A stretch of 64,000 nt of DNA from Sulfurimicrobium sp. (GTDB lineage Bacteria; Pseudomonadota; Gammaproteobacteria; Burkholderiales; Sulfuricellaceae): positions 433,023 through 497,022 of the forward strand of contig JAUSBJ010000035.1 of the NCBI GenBank assembly GCA_030652035.1. The letters are read 5' to 3'. The position numbers were made by a program, and so were the translations under genes. Positions 63,030 through 64,000 of this stretch are shown piece after piece. Within the stretch, counting starts at the first letter, position 1; each line of letters begins with the position of its first letter. The notes below the pieces were generated by a model. It did not search any database. It worked only from the letters and a program-made list of their open reading frames with translations, and was not told the DNA's origin.

Positions 63030-64000
63030 ATGGCTCAAATGATGCTGTGGGAAGCGATCCAGCGCGCCCATGACGAAGAAATGTCGCGTGACCCGCTGGT
63101 CATCTGTATGGGTGAAGACATCGGCGTGGCCGGTGGCACCTACAAGGCGACCAAAGGTCTGTTCGAAAAATACGGCCCGCTGCGCGTAATGGACACCCCG
63201 ATTTCGGAAGGCGGTTTCACCGGTCTGGCCATCGGCGCGTCATTCCTCGGCGTGCGGCCGATCGTCGAAATCATGTCGGTCAACTTTGCCTGGCTGGCGA
63301 TGGACCAGATGTTCAACTCCGCCGCCAAAATCCGCTACATGTCGGGCGGCCAGATCGAAGCGCCCTGCGTATTCCGCTCGGCCGGCGGCGCTGCGCACCA
63401 GCTCGGCGCGCAGCACTCGGCACGGATGGAAAAGGTGTTCATGGGCGTGGCCGGTTTGCGCGTCGTCACGCCATCCAATCCCAAACAGGCTTACGGCCTG
63501 CTGAAATCGGCCATCCGCAGCAACGACCCGGTGTTCATCAACGAACACGAACTCATGTACAACATGAAGGGCGAAGTGCCGGACACTGAATATTTCCACC
63601 CGCTGGAAGGTTCCGATATCGCGCGCTCCGGCACCGATGTCACCCTGTTCGGCTACAACATCTCGGTGCACTGGTGCCTGAAGGCCGCCGAAATTCTCGA
63701 CAAGCAATACGGCATTTCGGCTGAAGTCGTCGATCTCTATTCGCTGGCCCCGCTGGATCGCGCCGGCATCATGCAATCGGTCAGCAAAACCCACCGCGTG
63801 GTGATCGCAGAAGAAGATGAAGCGCCGGTCGGCGTCGGCTCCGAAATCATCGCCATCATCAACGAAGAATGCTTCTTTGAACTCGATGCCGCTCCGGTGC
63901 GCGTGCACTCGGCACTGGTGCCGCAACCCTACAACCACACGCTGGAAAAAGCAGCCATTCCCGATCATGAAGATGTGGTCAAGGCCGTTCTGAAACTGTT
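63030..64000 (+). CDS. pdhB: Pyruvate dehydrogenase E1 component, beta subunit (3' end outside window)
   Basis: Starts at ATG 63030, 9 nt after pdhA, and stays open to the window end (323 codons, nearly the full usual length of about 325–335). Typical beta-subunit segments: MGEDIGVAGGTYKATKGLF, DTPISEGGFTGLAIGAS, and the 'DLYSLAPLD' block in the C-terminal domain. It forms the alpha2beta2 E1 with PdhA. The next gene would be expected to be the E2 component. Confidence 0.95.
   Translation, partial: MAQMMLWEAIQRAHDEEMSRDPLVICMGEDIGVAGGTYKATKGLFEKYGPLRVMDTPISEGGFTGLAIGASFLGVRPIVEIMSVNFAWLAMDQMFNSAAKIRYMSGGQIEAPCVFRSAGGAAHQLGAQHSARMEKVFMGVAGLRVVTPSNPKQAYGLLKSAIRSNDPVFINEHELMYNMKGEVPDTEYFHPLEGSDIARSGTDVTLFGYNISVHWCLKAAEILDKQYGISAEVVDLYSLAPLDRAGIMQSVSKTHRVVIAEEDEAPVGVGSEIIAIINEECFFELDAAPVRVHSALVPQPYNHTLEKAAIPDHEDVVKAVLKL

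Noticed and set aside
61905..63071. Long N-terminal extension of the M17 peptidase frame
   Set aside because: The stretch is antisense to pdhA; the M17 family N-terminus begins at the ATG at 61904.

Overview
The window reads as chromosomal DNA of a betaproteobacterium, probably of the Nitrosomonadales type. The evidence is conserved gene order: dciA–M23 peptidase–secA; zapB-like–zapA–6S RNA–5-formyl-THF cyclo-ligase; ftsY / two M16 proteins–rsmD–coaD–ferredoxin; and TPR lipoprotein–lolB–ispE–tRNA-Gln–prs–rplY–pth–ychF. GC content is fairly high, genes are tightly packed, and many start codons are GTG or TTG. Species cannot be fixed from the sequence alone.

Layout. 1–5.1 kb: the end of an Atm1-type ABC exporter, a small Cys-rich secreted protein, a NorE/NorF-like pair of oxidase accessory subunits, Rep helicase and a membrane-anchored cytochrome c5. 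5.4–10.6 kb: lpxC, a small membrane protein, dciA, an M23 peptidase and secA, with a long RNA hairpin in front of secA. 10.6–20.2 kb: a GGDEF-EAL protein, a hydrolase, a MogA-like protein, a possible PilZ protein, an esterase, a family 9 glycosyltransferase, and a TonB-dependent receptor behind a cobalamin riboswitch. 20.3–41.7 kb: mostly conserved housekeeping blocks, plus a dynamin-like GTPase and a GldA/F/G-like ABC system upstream of mutM.

41.9–52.7 kb is the accessory highlight: a [NiFe]-hydrogenase maturation operon (hypA, B, F, C, D, E) preceded by scrambled remnants of a hydrogenase protease gene and a large-subunit gene. Both hypF and hypD carry short in-frame insertions of repeat-like DNA. 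Between hypD and hypE lies about 3.6 kb of foreign DNA that contains one complete integron attC site and one truncated copy, with no integrase in the window (CALIN-like). It carries a two-gene unit (single-pass membrane protein plus bare caspase-fold protease), a REP-associated tyrosine transposase element and a KilA-N gene containing a 40-bp perfect palindrome. The membrane protein/caspase unit looks like an integron gene cassette and is the best candidate for an undescribed, possibly anti-phage, system.

52.8–64 kb: a GAF-GGDEF cyclase, a TauE/SafE exporter, an unusual three-gene operon (ThDP enzyme, GT-A-like protein, PaaK-like adenylate-forming enzyme), an RluA-family pseudouridine synthase, an M17 aminopeptidase and the start of a pyruvate dehydrogenase operon (E1 alpha, E1 beta).
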